Source: JAEUIE01 sp047602475 | GTDB taxonomy: Bacteria; Planctomycetota; Planctomycetia; Gemmatales; HRBIN36 | Direction of reading: 5' to 3' | Assembly (NCBI GenBank): GCA_047602475.1 | Contig: JASGHE010000005.1 | Span: 124,001 to 188,000, forward strand | DNA: 64,000 bases | Part shown: in pieces, positions 1-10,549 of the stretch | How positions within the stretch are numbered: position 1 is the stretch's first letter | Layout: each line of letters begins with the position of its first letter | The notes under the pieces: model-generated | Seen by the model: the letters and a program-made list of their open reading frames with translations, nothing else | Database searches by the model: none | What the model was told of the DNA's origin: nothing | Program-made: the position numbers and the translations under genes

Positions 1-3000
1 CCGTCGCCGTCAAAGTCGCCCGTGAACGGCAGGCCCTTCATGTTGCCCTTCAGCACCCGGTCACCGGCTGCTGCGGTCTCGATGATGTTGTTGCCGTTGG
101 TATCGAGATACCAGGTCGTCCCGTCAAAGACACCGACATTGCTGCCGGTCAAGCGGCCGGTCAACAGATTCACGGCGCTGGGGCCCCAGTTACCGGAGAT
201 AGGCAACCCATTAATCTGCAGGCTTGTTTGAATGGTCGTCTCGCCGGGATCATTGAAGTCGCCGTCGTTGTTGAAGTCGAGGCGGAAGACGAATCTGGTT
301 CCCTGCTTGCCATAGGTGCCCAGTCGGTCGAAACCGTCTACGGTGCCGACAAGAGGATCATAGAACTGGCCGGAGAAGACCGCCGCACCGTTCGGTGCGT
401 AGGGAATGATCGCATCATCACCGACGTTAGAGCCGGGGTTGACGACAAAGTCACCGTTCAGATCAATGTTAGCTGCGCCGTTGGCGTAGAAACCCAGCTC
501 AGCGCGGGAATCCACCGTAATGAACTGAACGACAAAGTTACCGCCTGGCACACCGTCGCCGCTGGGCAATACTGGCGGCTGGAAGTCGCCATCCAGAGCG
601 TTGCCCGCTTCATCCTGAATGCGGTCAAATACCTTGAAGGTGAACTTGTCTTCGGGCAGCGGCTTGGCCAGGAACAGACGGTACGTCGTCAGGCCGGGGC
701 CTCCCGAAACGGTGTCATCTTGCAGGACAATAACACTCGAAATAGTCTGGTTCCCGGTTCGCTTGCCGATGATCGCGTAATTGCCTGGAGTGGTTGCCAG
801 CCCAGGCAGGTTAGGATCTCTCGGATTGGCTGCCGGGTAGGTAAACAGGTCGGTTCGGTTAGGCTGATCGAACAGCGTAACATCAATGTAATTGATCTGG
901 GGCAGAGCGACCTTCACACCGTCAACAGTCTGGTTCAGCAGATCAACGACCACGATATTCCCGTCAACATCGTAGCGATAGGTCACGCCGGCCACTTGAG
1001 GCCCGCGGGTATCGAGGAAGATCAGCAGGGTTTGGGGGGCGGAAACATTGCCAGCCACGTCGGTCGCCGTGGAGAACAACAGGCGTTCGCCATCCTGATC
1101 GAAGAAGGTGGGATCGTTCAGGCTGAAGGTCGGGTCAATGAAGTATTGACCAAAGGCGTTGGCGTATGCCGTGCCGCCAAACTGCGGAATGGCGTTACGG
1201 TCTACAGCGTAGAACTGCATCCAGGCCGCTGCCTCAGCGTTGCCCGTGAAGTTGGCCCCGGCGTTCTTGGTGATCAGGTCGATGAAAGTATTTGGCTGAC
1301 CAGGGATGCCTGTATCATCGAGGGGATTCAACACGAACGAAGGCGAGGCAGGCGCCGTCGTGTCAATCGTGAAGTTCAGCGGAGGCGAACCGAACTGAGT
1401 GAGACCGCTTCGCTTCACTTCGCCTGCTGTTCCATTCGGCGAGTTGTTATCGAAGACGATCGTGGAAGCGGTAATCTGGTAATTGCCGTCGGGCAGGGCA
1501 GTGGTTCGAATGCTCCAGAGAGTGTTGTTCGATCCGGCGACCGGCTCAGCGAAGAAGCTGGTGATTGGCACGCCGGCAAAGGTGCGGACATACACCTGCA
1601 CCGAAGCGCCGGCTGTCTGACCAGCGGTTGCCTGGGCAGCCGTCAGCATGGTCACCCCGGCGTTAGCCAAATCACGCAAATCGGCCTGGATGATGAAGTA
1701 GGGAGTGTTGTTCCTGGTGATACCGTCAGTATTGCTGCGGCCGGTATCGTTGTCGTTGGTGCCAATCGGACTGCCAGGCAGGTTCAGCCGGCAGGTTGAC
1801 CACCGTCGGCACAGCGGCAGCGAAGTTCTCGATCTCCAGGTTGTAGTTGCCCGCATCCTGTTGCTGGTTGCTGCCACGCACCTTGATGTAGTAGATTTGG
1901 CCCTTCACGACTGGAATGTTGAGAGTCGTGCCGTCAATGGTGCCCACTGCCCCAGGAGTCGAGGTGACATAGTTGGCGTTGTTGTTGAAAGGCGCCGGGA
2001 ACATTCGGCCCGGTAAGATTAGCCAGGCTGGTGGGTCGATACACTTCCACCACCAATTGCCCGCCGACAATGCTCAGATATTGAACATTGATGGTCAGGT
2101 AACCGGTGTCGTGGGCCACGTAGCGATAGTAATCAACATCAGCTTCGTTCACCAACGGCGTTGAAGGATCATCGACCGAGTGAATGCTGAGATCACGCAG
2201 CGTCACGAACGGATCAGAGCCCAGGAAGGTCGCCTGCGAAGGCGTATCGTTGATCTCGAAGCGATCAGGAACGCTGACGAATTCGATGTTGTTAAACGTG
2301 ACCGGGACGAAACCGGGAGCAGTCACCACGCCATCCGGGCTGAACAGCGGGCTGACGGTAGCGCCGTAAGCGTAGACCACTAATCGGTCGCCGTTCGGGG
2401 GTACCCCAGGGTCGCCAACCTGGGGAAGCGCCGCCAAATACAAAGATGCCGGCTGAGGTACTGGGCCGGACAAAGAAATTGTCGTTGCCGTTGTTGCCAA
2501 AGAAGGTTTGCGTGGTTCCGGCACTGTAATTCGAGACCAGCGTGGTATTGATGCGGAAGGTATCGTTCCCTGCACCACCCGCTGTCTGCACTTCCTTGGC
2601 CCCGTTATTCACGTTGATCGCCGTGGTCAAGCCATTGGCGGTAGTATGAATCCCCTGGGTAAAGAAGAACGGCATCGAGGGAACGTCGTCGGAGGTGATA
2701 GTACGACCGCCGGCGAAGCCACTGTCATCGATATACACTGTGCTGGATGAGTTAGCCAGGACATTGACCGTGCCCAGGACATTGGCCAGATTAGCCGCTG
2801 CAGCACCGGTGTTGAAGGTAGCCAGCGAGCTGCCGCCCACGACGACGCTATCGGTACCGGCATTAGCAAGGATGTTGACACTCTGTCCATTGCGGAGCGA
2901 GGTGATTCGGAATTCGTCGTTGACGTTGCCGCCGACGAGATTGATATTGGGCGTCAGCGAGGCAGTGTCCAAGGCATTCAAAATGACAGTGTTGCTGAAA

Positions 3001-5252
3001 TTAAAATTGCCGGCGAACGCCAGGGTGTTAGTAGGGTTAGTGAAGGTCAGGCTCTCAATACCTGCGTCGATGGTGACCTTGCTGAGATTGTTGGCCAGGG
3101 TGCCATCGTCGCCAAGGGTGATGGTGTGGTTGGCAGCATTGTCGACCAGGTTAATGGTGACGTTGCCCAGTGCAGACACCACGGTGATCGGCTCGGTGCT
3201 GACGAAGTTCAACAAGTTACCGTCAAGGTTAATGTTGCCCGCGCCAATGGCCGTAGCGTTGTAAACCAAATTAAGGAAGTTGCCCCCGGTGAACAACACG
3301 CTGTCGCCAGGTGTCGTCGGATATACCGGGTTGCCGCCATCGAAGTTCAGGGTGTTGGTCACCGTGCCGCCGGTTTCGTCAACAATCAACTGATCATTGC
3401 CGTCGAGGCCGTTGAAGTTGATCGGGTTGAAGGTATTCGCCGGCACATCCAGTACGGTAACGGGCGCTCCGCCGTTGGTGCTGATAGTGACCACGACGTT
3501 GGCGCCATTGCGTAAAATGCGGAAGACATCGTTCTGGTTAGTGCCGTTGATCGTGAAAGCGAAGGCACCGTTGATGGCGTTCACGCCTTGAATATTGACC
3601 AGAGTCACCGTAGCTCGATTGCCGAACGTGGCGGTGTAGCTGTTTGGTCCGTTATACGTCAACACCGGGTTGGTCACCCCTGTCAGGTCGAAGGTAGCGG
3701 TATTGACTTCAGCAGCCCCGCCGCCATTGACGTTGAAAGGAATGACACCAGAAGGAGTAATATTGAACTGATCGTTGTTAGCGCCGCCGTTGACGCCAAT
3801 CAGAGTGTTCGTGTTGGTGAAGACCATCGGCAAGGCACCAACACCGGTCACCTGCCCGGAAGTAGAGTTGAGGGCAAGAACATCGGCACTCACGCCAGCC
3901 AGGTAGGTAAAGGCACTGGAGTTATTGATCTGAATCTGGCTTGCGGCGATGTATTCCTGAATGATGATGTTTGTTGACCCGATAACCACTGAACCCGAAG
4001 AATAGGTGTTGCCATCCAGGCCAACAGTGGTCGTGGCAGTAGGGGTAAAGCTGCCCGCCAGCCCCGCACCCTGTACCAGTAGGGCACTGTTACCAGGCAT
4101 TCCTCTGAGCGTAACATTGGCAGCCAAAGCGCCATCGATCTCAAAAAGATCGTCTCCCGTCGCGCCTTCTACCAAAATGCCGTTATTGGTGGAAATAGGG
4201 TAGTTGAAGCTTGAGATCAGGACGGTGCGAGCAGTGTCGCTGTAAGCTTGCACCAGGACATTGGCAGTTCCGGCACCCGTGCTGGTAATGGTGATATGAT
4301 CATTGGCGCCGGTGCCGGTGACGTAGGCAGCGAAGCCCGCCGCAAGACCAAGATTGCTGTTGTTACTTAAGCGGTCGTAGTTGTTCACAGTCACCGGGGC
4401 TCCGGAGACGGTCGGGAGCGGGAAGCGGGTGAAGATGTTGAAGTTCCGTAGCGCAACACCCTGGCTTCCGCCCTGGCGGATGACATCGGTCTGGGTTAAG
4501 AGGTTGTTGTTGCCGGCCGTGGGCGAAGTATGTTCAAGGCCGAAGTCGTGGGCCGCTTCGTGGGCGACATCGTGTGCCAGGCTCGTGTCCATTTGCGCAG
4601 CCGTCAGGCCATTGATGACAGTGTTAGCGAAGACCAGTTCGCTGTCGTCGTTGGAGTTGTTGCCTGCGATGTCAATGCCCCGTGAGATGCCATTGAGCCC
4701 CAAAAACGCGCCGACTTCCTGGCCGATGGTAGTATCGGTGATGACGCAGCAGAAGACGTAGCAGTCCCGCTCGCCATCAGTGTTCGACCCAGCCTGTAAG
4801 GTGGAAATGATTCCGTTGCGGTAGGTAGTGCTATTCGTCGTGTCTAGCGCGGGGGCCAAGGCGACGTTCACATCAAAGGCGGCGTAATAGCGTTGGGTGA
4901 GTTGTAGGACGGCGTTCTTCAGGTCGGTGTAGTCCTGAGCGTTGTTCGTTCCATCGCCGTTGTAGTCGGGGAAAATAGCGCCGCTCAACGCGGTGATTCG
5001 GAGATTGTCTGTGCCCGTCAGGCCCTGTGCTACAAGATCAGGTCCCTGGATACCGCCCGCTCCGAAGGTTCCCCTGAGTTGGTTGACGGTCAAGTTGAAC
5101 CCGCCCGCTGGAATGTTATCACCAAAATCTACATAGAGGTTGGCGGTAGGCACCGTTCGATCTTCCAAGGTCTCAAAGACAGGCTTCCAGCGCCGACTCA
5201 ACGTCTTCACAGGTTGATTCTTGATCTTCCGACGATTGCGCAGGCCGAACAT
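1..5252 (-). CDS. Giant planctomycete surface protein with metzincin-like N-terminal domain; partial, frameshifted
   Basis: Secreted cell-surface protein whose C-terminus lies outside the window. I start it at ATG 5252, which has GGAG 8 bases upstream; a TTG 36 bases earlier is a longer alternative. From that ATG, residues 29-35 read LEDRTVP, the N-terminal signature of very large planctomycete exported proteins. Residues 96-110 form a calcium-loop, dockerin-like segment (DYNGDGTNNAQDY). Residues 231-241 read HEAAHDFGLEH, a full HExxHxxGxxH metzincin zinc site. The rest is Gly/Asn/Thr-rich beta-type repeat sequence, with a DTTAP Ig-like motif and a TGDFDGDG FG-GAP/VCBS-like motif at the window edge. 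The frame changes near 2430, 2010 and 1778, each a one-base indel between segments that read on sensibly; the last shift restores the original frame. Proteolytic activity is inferred from the motif only. Confidence 0.8.
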
Positions 5253-5391
5253 GGGGTGACTCCAAGATGATGAGCGAGTGCGGTTCAAGATAGATAGAAT
5301 GTCGCTGACTAGGGTACTAGCGTAAACTTTGACGCCACTATGTCAACGGTTTTATCGTAATTCTAGTCTCTGTCAGGAATTACTACTGTCG

Positions 5392-6327
5392 TTAAAATCG
5401 ATAAGAGTTGCCTGAGGATGACCATTGGATGCCATCGGGATACCAATTAATAGGAACCATTTTGTCACAAACGACCGCATCTACCATGCACTTTATTATG
5501 TTCTTACTTGTAGCCCGGCGCAATCCCAGGTAGCTGGTCGTCAGCCGGGGATTAACCTCCAGAACGACGTCTTCTTCACCATTTTCATTTTTACCGAGAA
5601 CCGCATCGATACTGACGTATCCCTGTAAACCCTTGATCCTAGGCAGAGCTAGCCGGGCCAATTGATGCACTCGATCGCAGTCCGCTCTCTCACCAAGAAA
5701 CGATCCTCCGAGGTAGCTGAATTGGCCATCGGCGCTGATCGATTGCATAGTCGGCCAAAGCGGGGCGATCTCTCCCCCCGGACTGATCAACGTCGACAAA
5801 CTCACTGGCATTCCAACAACATATCGCTGCACCATATGATCCGCCGGCACCATATCGCCCGGCTGCCACCAACCCAGCCCCAGCGACCCGGCACCCCAGC
5901 GATGTTTCTTCACATACGCACCCGCCTCGCTGGGTAACTGAGGAGGCAACCATGTATCAGGGGTCGGCACCTCTGTTCTTCGCCAGTGGCTATAGAGTTC
6001 CCACTTGTCCGCGGTCAGTCGAATCGCCTCAGGCAATGGCCCCAGCAACTTGCATCCCTGTTCTTGCACTTGACGTGCAAGGTGTTCCAGGATGCCATCG
6101 AACTCAGGGGCGATGATCAGGGCGTAGTCGGCCTGTCCGAAATAGTGCTGAGTGCTGAGTCCTGAGTCCTGAGTGGAGGGAAGTGTAAGAACCTCGATAT
6201 CAGGTTCCAATTTCCTGGCGTCTTCAACCACAGCTTCAAACATCGCCCGGCCTTCACGCCGCACCGAGTCGGGCAACGGTACCGAGGTGGGCTGAGCGGT
6301 AGCATATTCGTAGATGAACAGGCGCAT
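5392..6327 (-). CDS. ATP-grasp ligase of the MfnD-like (COG1821) type
   Basis: A 311-residue protein of the ATP-grasp superfamily, closest by eye to the COG1821 group that includes tyramine-glutamate ligase (MfnD) of methanofuran synthesis. The nucleotide-binding end is visible as VLEVNPR (residues 255-261), followed by TSYLGLR, a pairing I associate with this group; the Glu and Asn would be the magnesium ligands. TADKWELY (about 105-112) fits the start of the ATP-grasp fold. Planctomycetes carry tetrahydromethanopterin/methanofuran C1 genes, which makes an MfnD role plausible, but no other gene of that pathway is nearby. ATG 6327 has AAGG upstream. Residues 50-59 are encoded by a heptad tandem repeat and look like an insertion at a surface loop. 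Superfamily certain, substrate unsure. Confidence 0.7.
   Translation of the reverse strand: MRLFIYEYATAQPTSVPLPDSVRREGRAMFEAVVEDARKLEPDIEVLTLPSTQDSGLSTQHYFGQADYALIIAPEFDGILEHLARQVQEQGCKLLGPLPEAIRLTADKWELYSHWRRTEVPTPDTWLPPQLPSEAGAYVKKHRWGAGSLGLGWWQPGDMVPADHMVQRYVVGMPVSLSTLISPGGEIAPLWPTMQSISADGQFSYLGGSFLGERADCDRVHQLARLALPRIKGLQGYVSIDAVLGKNENGEEDVVLEVNPRLTTSYLGLRRATSKNIIKCMVDAVVCDKMVPINWYPDGIQWSSSGNSYRF
6144..6176. repeat. Heptad tandem repeat inside the ATP-grasp gene
   Basis: About four and a half copies of a seven-base unit (AGTGCTG changing to AGTCCTG). Such short heptad runs are normally intergenic; here the run keeps the frame and encodes a Ser/Thr/Gln-rich loop of the ATP-grasp protein. 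Confidence 0.75.
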
Positions 6328-6376
6328 CGCGGCTTCTGACCTTGAGAACTCATGTCATACCGGGTAGGCTAATTAC

Positions 6377-6976
6377 ATGAGCAAAGTCATTGAATTGCAA
6401 CCTGTCACCTGGGAAAGGATGATCCGAGCTGTGGAGAAAGTGCGTGAACGACTGCTCCGTGCTACTGGAGCGTTGGAACAAGCTGGCATTCCTTACGCTG
6501 TGATCGGTGGCAATGCCGTTGCTGCATGGGTATCAAGAGTAGATGAATCAGCTGTACGCAATACTGCCGATGTCGATCTGCTGGTTAATCGAAGTGATCT
6601 ACCTGCTGTAACACTTGCGTTAGAGAAAGCAGGTTTCCGTTATCGTCATGGAGCTGGCATTCATATGTTCCTCGATGGCCCACACGCCAAGGCTCGGGAT
6701 GGGGTGCATGTACTTTTTGCCGGAGAGAAAGTACGGCAAGAGTATGTTAGCGCCAGCCCAAATGTAACTGAAGCCGTTCCAGCCCCTCAAGCAAACTTCA
6801 AGCATCTTGACCTGGAACCTTTGATGCGGATGAAACTCAACTCGTTTCGTGACAAGGATCGCACCCACCTTCGCGATTTCATAGAAGTGGGACTGGTAGA
6901 TCATACATGGCCGGCCCGATTCGATCCGATCTTAGGCGCACGCCTGCAGGAACTTCTCGACGACCCTGAAGGCTAA
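6377..6976 (+). CDS. Nucleotidyltransferase-fold protein
   Basis: A 199-residue protein with the polymerase-beta-type nucleotidyltransferase signature: GGNAVAAW (residues about 44-51), then TADVDLLV (about 63-70), which supplies the Gly-Gly loop and the two metal-binding aspartates. This resembles the AbiEii/MNT-like minimal nucleotidyltransferases and related planctomycete proteins of unknown substrate. The C-terminal half holds MRMKLNSFRDKDRTHLRDFIEVGLV, seen here as two pieces (MRMKLNSFRDKDRTH and LRDFIEVGL), typical of the helical half that completes these proteins. ATG 6377 is the only sensible start. No antitoxin-like partner sits next to it, so a toxin-antitoxin role is not supported. 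It converges with the flavoprotein gene, one base between the stop codons. Confidence 0.75.
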   Translation: MSKVIELQPVTWERMIRAVEKVRERLLRATGALEQAGIPYAVIGGNAVAAWVSRVDESAVRNTADVDLLVNRSDLPAVTLALEKAGFRYRHGAGIHMFLDGPHAKARDGVHVLFAGEKVRQEYVSASPNVTEAVPAPQANFKHLDLEPLMRMKLNSFRDKDRTHLRDFIEVGLVDHTWPARFDPILGARLQELLDDPEG

Positions 6977-6977
6977 T

Positions 6978-8233
6978 CTAAGCACTCATCGAACCCCCCG
7001 CCAGCCACCCGGTGCTGAACGCCGCCTGGAAGTTGTACCCACCAATGGGGCCATCGATATCAAGCACTTCGCCGGCCAGCCAGAGGTTGGGGATGATCTT
7101 ACTCCTCAGCGTGCTGGAATCGACCTCTTTCAAACTTACCCCCCCGGCTGTTACCTCTGCTTTCGGAAACCCAGTCGTTCCATGAATGGGCAGTTCGGTC
7201 TGCTTGATCCCTTTGATCACGTTCAATCGCTCCGCTTTGCTGAACTCCGAGAGTTTGCGATCCGCCGCTACTTTGGCCACGTTCAGAATCGCCTCTACCA
7301 GTCGATGAGGAAGGCGTTGACCTAGAATCGTAGCTACCTGCCGTTTGCCGTTCTCCATGGTCTGTTCCAGTAACCACGTCGTCAACTCAGCTTCACTCAC
7401 TCCGGGCAGCCAGTCGCAGCGCAGCCTCAGTTGATCAGGCTGGGGATGACCTGTGAAAGCCCGACTGACATTCAGCACCGCCGGGCCGGAACCACCGATG
7501 TGGGTGAACAAGAACGATGACTGTGATCGATGCAGTACCTGTTGCTTACCCATTGGTTTGGAAAGATCGATCACCGCCACATCGGCTTCCGGTATGGTGA
7601 TACCCGCCAGCGCATTGGCCCACGGTACTTGCCAGGTGAGTGGCACCAGGGCAGGGCGGGGTGGCACGATGGTGTGCCCCAGTTCCGCCATCCATCGGTA
7701 GGCGTCGCCGGTCGTACCGCAGCCTGGGTACGATTGCCCGCCGGTGGTCACCATCAATCGCTCTGTCGTTAACGATCGTGACTGCGTATGAACTGTCCAC
7801 TGCCCGGAAGTGCTGTCTCGTTCCAATCTCTGCACCGCTTCCCGTAACTGTAACTGTGCCCCGCTCCGCATCAACCGATAAACGAACGCCTTTTGGATAT
7901 CAACCGCGCTATCGCTGGCTGGGAAGATCTTCCCCGTCGATTCAGTCTTCAGTTCAATCCCTTCCGCTTCGACATAGCCGGTCAGATCGCTAGGCCCAAA
8001 CGCTGCTAGCACGACTGTAGAAAGTTCGCCTGTTGCTTCTCAAAGACCGAGAGAATGCCCCTGCGATCGGTCGCATGGGTCAAATTGCACCGGGTGCCGC
8101 CCGACATGAGAATCTTGATGCCAGGCTTCGGCCCCTTCTCCAGAAGCAAGGTACGAAGCCCCCCCTCAGCCGCCCGGGTCGCCGCGATGAGCCCAGCAGC
8201 TCCTGCCCCGATAATAATAACATCCCAATCCAT
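6978..8233 (-). CDS. HI0933/BaiN-type FAD-dependent oxidoreductase, frameshifted
   Basis: Flavoprotein of the HI0933 family (about 400 residues, usual for the family). The N-terminus from ATG 8233 has the dinucleotide fold IIIGAGAAGL, then SGGTRCNLTH, a hallmark of this family. The end has LWLAGEVLDIDGPIGGYN, the C-terminal FAD-binding signature. The reaction is uncertain; some relatives (BaiN) are linked to bile-acid reduction, which should not be assumed here. The frame changes at about 8010: FLQS in one frame continues as VLAAFGPSDL in the next, and one missing base explains it. The start is ATG 8233 with AGG about 7 bases upstream; reading further upstream only crosses a heptad-type repeat. 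Confidence 0.85.
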
Positions 8234-8245
8234 GCACCTGTTCCG

Positions 8246-8273
8246 ATTCTGGCTCCTGGCTTCTGGCTCCTGA
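8246..8273. repeat. Heptad-type short repeat upstream of the HI0933 gene
   Basis: Tandem CTGGCTC/CTGGCTT units just 5' of the flavoprotein start. It has the same style as the repeats at 6144 and 13117 and is probably non-coding. Confidence 0.55.
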
Positions 8274-8334
8274 CTACTCTCATGTCTCATCGTAGCATAA
8301 GAACAACGATCTGATCATCCACACTGGCTGAACC

Positions 8335-10305
8335 GTGACGGAATCTCTTCAACCCTGGCACCAAAGACACTTCGCCCTGCTTTGTCTGGGTGTGATGCTT
8401 CTCGGCCAATGGACATGCTGGCGATTTTTACCCCACACTGATACAAATTGGCAGACCAACGATGTCAAAGATCATTTGATCACAGATTCAAAGCCCGATG
8501 CACTTATCCTTGACCCATCTAAACCTATTACTGCCCGGATAAGCCCCTCGCCGATATCGTTTGCATCCTTGGTTTTCGATGGACGAGGAATGCAGTATGT
8601 CAAACTTACCATTAAAATCGAAGGCAACAATAACGCCAACCAATGGAGCTTGCAATTCACCTCCAGCAGCATCCCCTATTTTGATGACGATATTATTCAC
8701 TCTCAATCGCAACGGCCTTTGATTGACATCAAAGGCAACGTCACCGAACTTACCTGGCAGCTTCCCGATCCTGCTGAGAAGTTCCGCATCCTGATCCCCA
8801 AAGATACCCGCTTTACTGTCGAAAAGCTGCTCCTGGCCGGGCGACTTAACGACGGCTGGCATGTTTGGCGGCAAGTCATCGTCATCTGCTGCTTCGCTTT
8901 GAATCTCTCCTTGTTCATCACCTGGCTGGCGCAACATCTCGCACTCCTTCGTCGTCTTTGCTCACAGCCTGCGTTTATCAGCACCCTGCTCCTCGGGCTG
9001 CATGGCATTCTGATGATCTGGCTGCTGCCACCCTTCCAGGGCGCTGATGAAAATCGCCATTGGAAACAGGCGGTGAAACTGTTCCGCAATGATGGCCAGC
9101 CGGGCTCCATCCTCTTTCGTCTGCCAGTTATTCTTGACGCTGAATCGCCTCGCTGGAGGTCGGAAGTTCCATTCCATGGGACCAACCTCCATGCCATGCC
9201 GGAAATAGCTCGAGAACTCGCGGAGAATGCAGGTGTCGGCTACGTCAAGCATTGGGGCTACCCCATCGTTGGGCTGGTTTCCCTTCTCTTCCCACCAGTA
9301 CACACCCTGAACGAAGCATTGATCTTCTACTACACCTGCCGGGTCATTGCTCTGGTCATCCTGCTGGCAATCGTCCTGTGCCTTTGGCGATGGGGCCTGG
9401 GTTCATGGACGCTGGTCGCCTTCCTCTCCTTCCCCCTCGTCATGCAACAGTGCACGGTAGTTTCTACCGATACTGTACTCAACCTCGGCACCTTGCTGGC
9501 TGTACTACTCTTCAAACGACATCAACTCGTCAACACCAATGCAAGTTGGCTCGCGCTCTTTCTGGTCTGCTGCCTAGTGGTTATCACCAAGCCTCCCATT
9601 TACCTTCCGATCCTACTCCTGCCCGCCTGGTTCCTGCCCTGGTCGAAAGCGTTTCGCCCCGCAGTATGGATTCCTTCGTTACTGGGCGTTATCGTCCTGG
9701 GTACCGTCGGCTTCTGGTACCTCTGGCGGATCGTCGATGGTGAGGGCATCGCCCTGGGCGAACAGGCACGCAAACAACTGTATCATGTTTTCACCGGCCC
9801 GGGTTTCGTTCAATTCTTTCACGCCTCAATGGAGTATCCTCACCGGTTCCTCAACCCTTCTTACTGGTGGGGGCCGCTCGGCTGGCTCGATACGAACCTG
9901 TCCGAACTGCATGTGGCCTTGCTCTGGGTCAGTTTGATCATTGCTTTCAGCCTCGATGTCGTTCGATGGGTCAACTGGATGATCGTGAGAGGGTTTACCT
10001 CTCTCTGGAACTTGATCGAGCCTATCGTCGTTTGTCTTTTGAATCTGCTTTTCGTCTGGTGGAGCCTGGCCCTGGTGATGTACCTGACCATCACTCCCTA
10101 CCAATGCGACAGCATCGTCGGTATGCAGGTGCGCGGACATGATTCCCGTCGCCCGTTGTTCTTCGCCTGGCCGGCCACGTTGCTGCCACAGTCCAATCAA
10201 ACCGTGAAGCCTCGTTACCTCTGGGCTGTTGTTCTGCTGCTTGTCCTGGGCATCGCTCGTGCCATCCTCCTGGCTGGCGATCTACAACACCGATACTGGG
10301 GATAG
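8335..10305 (+). CDS. DUF2142-type polytopic membrane protein
   Basis: A 656-residue inner-membrane protein starting at GTG 8335. A first membrane helix (FALLCLGVMLLGQ) is followed by an extracytoplasmic beta-rich stretch (about residues 40-165), then about ten helices. PPFQGADENRHW near residue 230 matches the PPxxGPDExxH-like motif of DUF2142 proteins, GT-C-like membrane proteins thought to act on lipid-linked sugars during cell-envelope glycosylation. Near the end, where relatives usually read QGRYFLP, this one reads Q-VRGHDSRRP with good hydrophobic sequence on both sides; two compensating indels at about 10120-10160 would explain that. No glycan genes adjoin it, so its substrate is unknown. 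Confidence 0.75.
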   Translation: MTESLQPWHQRHFALLCLGVMLLGQWTCWRFLPHTDTNWQTNDVKDHLITDSKPDALILDPSKPITARISPSPISFASLVFDGRGMQYVKLTIKIEGNNNANQWSLQFTSSSIPYFDDDIIHSQSQRPLIDIKGNVTELTWQLPDPAEKFRILIPKDTRFTVEKLLLAGRLNDGWHVWRQVIVICCFALNLSLFITWLAQHLALLRRLCSQPAFISTLLLGLHGILMIWLLPPFQGADENRHWKQAVKLFRNDGQPGSILFRLPVILDAESPRWRSEVPFHGTNLHAMPEIARELAENAGVGYVKHWGYPIVGLVSLLFPPVHTLNEALIFYYTCRVIALVILLAIVLCLWRWGLGSWTLVAFLSFPLVMQQCTVVSTDTVLNLGTLLAVLLFKRHQLVNTNASWLALFLVCCLVVITKPPIYLPILLLPAWFLPWSKAFRPAVWIPSLLGVIVLGTVGFWYLWRIVDGEGIALGEQARKQLYHVFTGPGFVQFFHASMEYPHRFLNPSYWWGPLGWLDTNLSELHVALLWVSLIIAFSLDVVRWVNWMIVRGFTSLWNLIEPIVVCLLNLLFVWWSLALVMYLTITPYQCDSIVGMQVRGHDSRRPLFFAWPATLLPQSNQTVKPRYLWAVVLLLVLGIARAILLAGDLQHRYWG

Positions 10306-10315
10306 GCAAATTCGT

Positions 10316-10387
10316 CTTGTCTTGGCGTTCCTTCGCGTCTTGGCGGTTGATGTATTTGAACCGCCAAGACGCCATGAGCCGCCAAGG
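10316..10387. repeat. Inverted repeat (CTTGGCGG / CCGCCAAG type)
   Basis: Left arm runs CTTGGCGTTCCTTCGCGTC-TTGGCGG and right arm CCGCCAAGAC-GCC...GCCGCCAAGG around a short AT-rich loop. The rest of the gap between 10306 and 10549 shows no gene. It resembles the housekeeping 'cgtcttggcggtt' repeats seen in many genomes and could terminate the DUF2142 transcript. Confidence 0.65.
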
Positions 10388-10549
10388 AATCATGGCCAAT
10401 ACGACATTCAATGCTACACATTCTCATCATTGATAGTTAAGAAACGCCCTGATTTCAGCCATAGCTCGCACACCAAGCTCGCTCTCGACTGCAACATCCC
10501 TGCGACATGCAGCCCTTTGTAGAGAGACCATCTACACAAGGAGTCTGCT

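Noticed and set aside
228..1799. Long plus-strand frame of 523 codons
   Set aside because: Antisense shadow of the surface-protein gene; the minus strand carries beta-repeat protein motifs (DTTAP, TGDFDGDG) continuous with the upstream segments.
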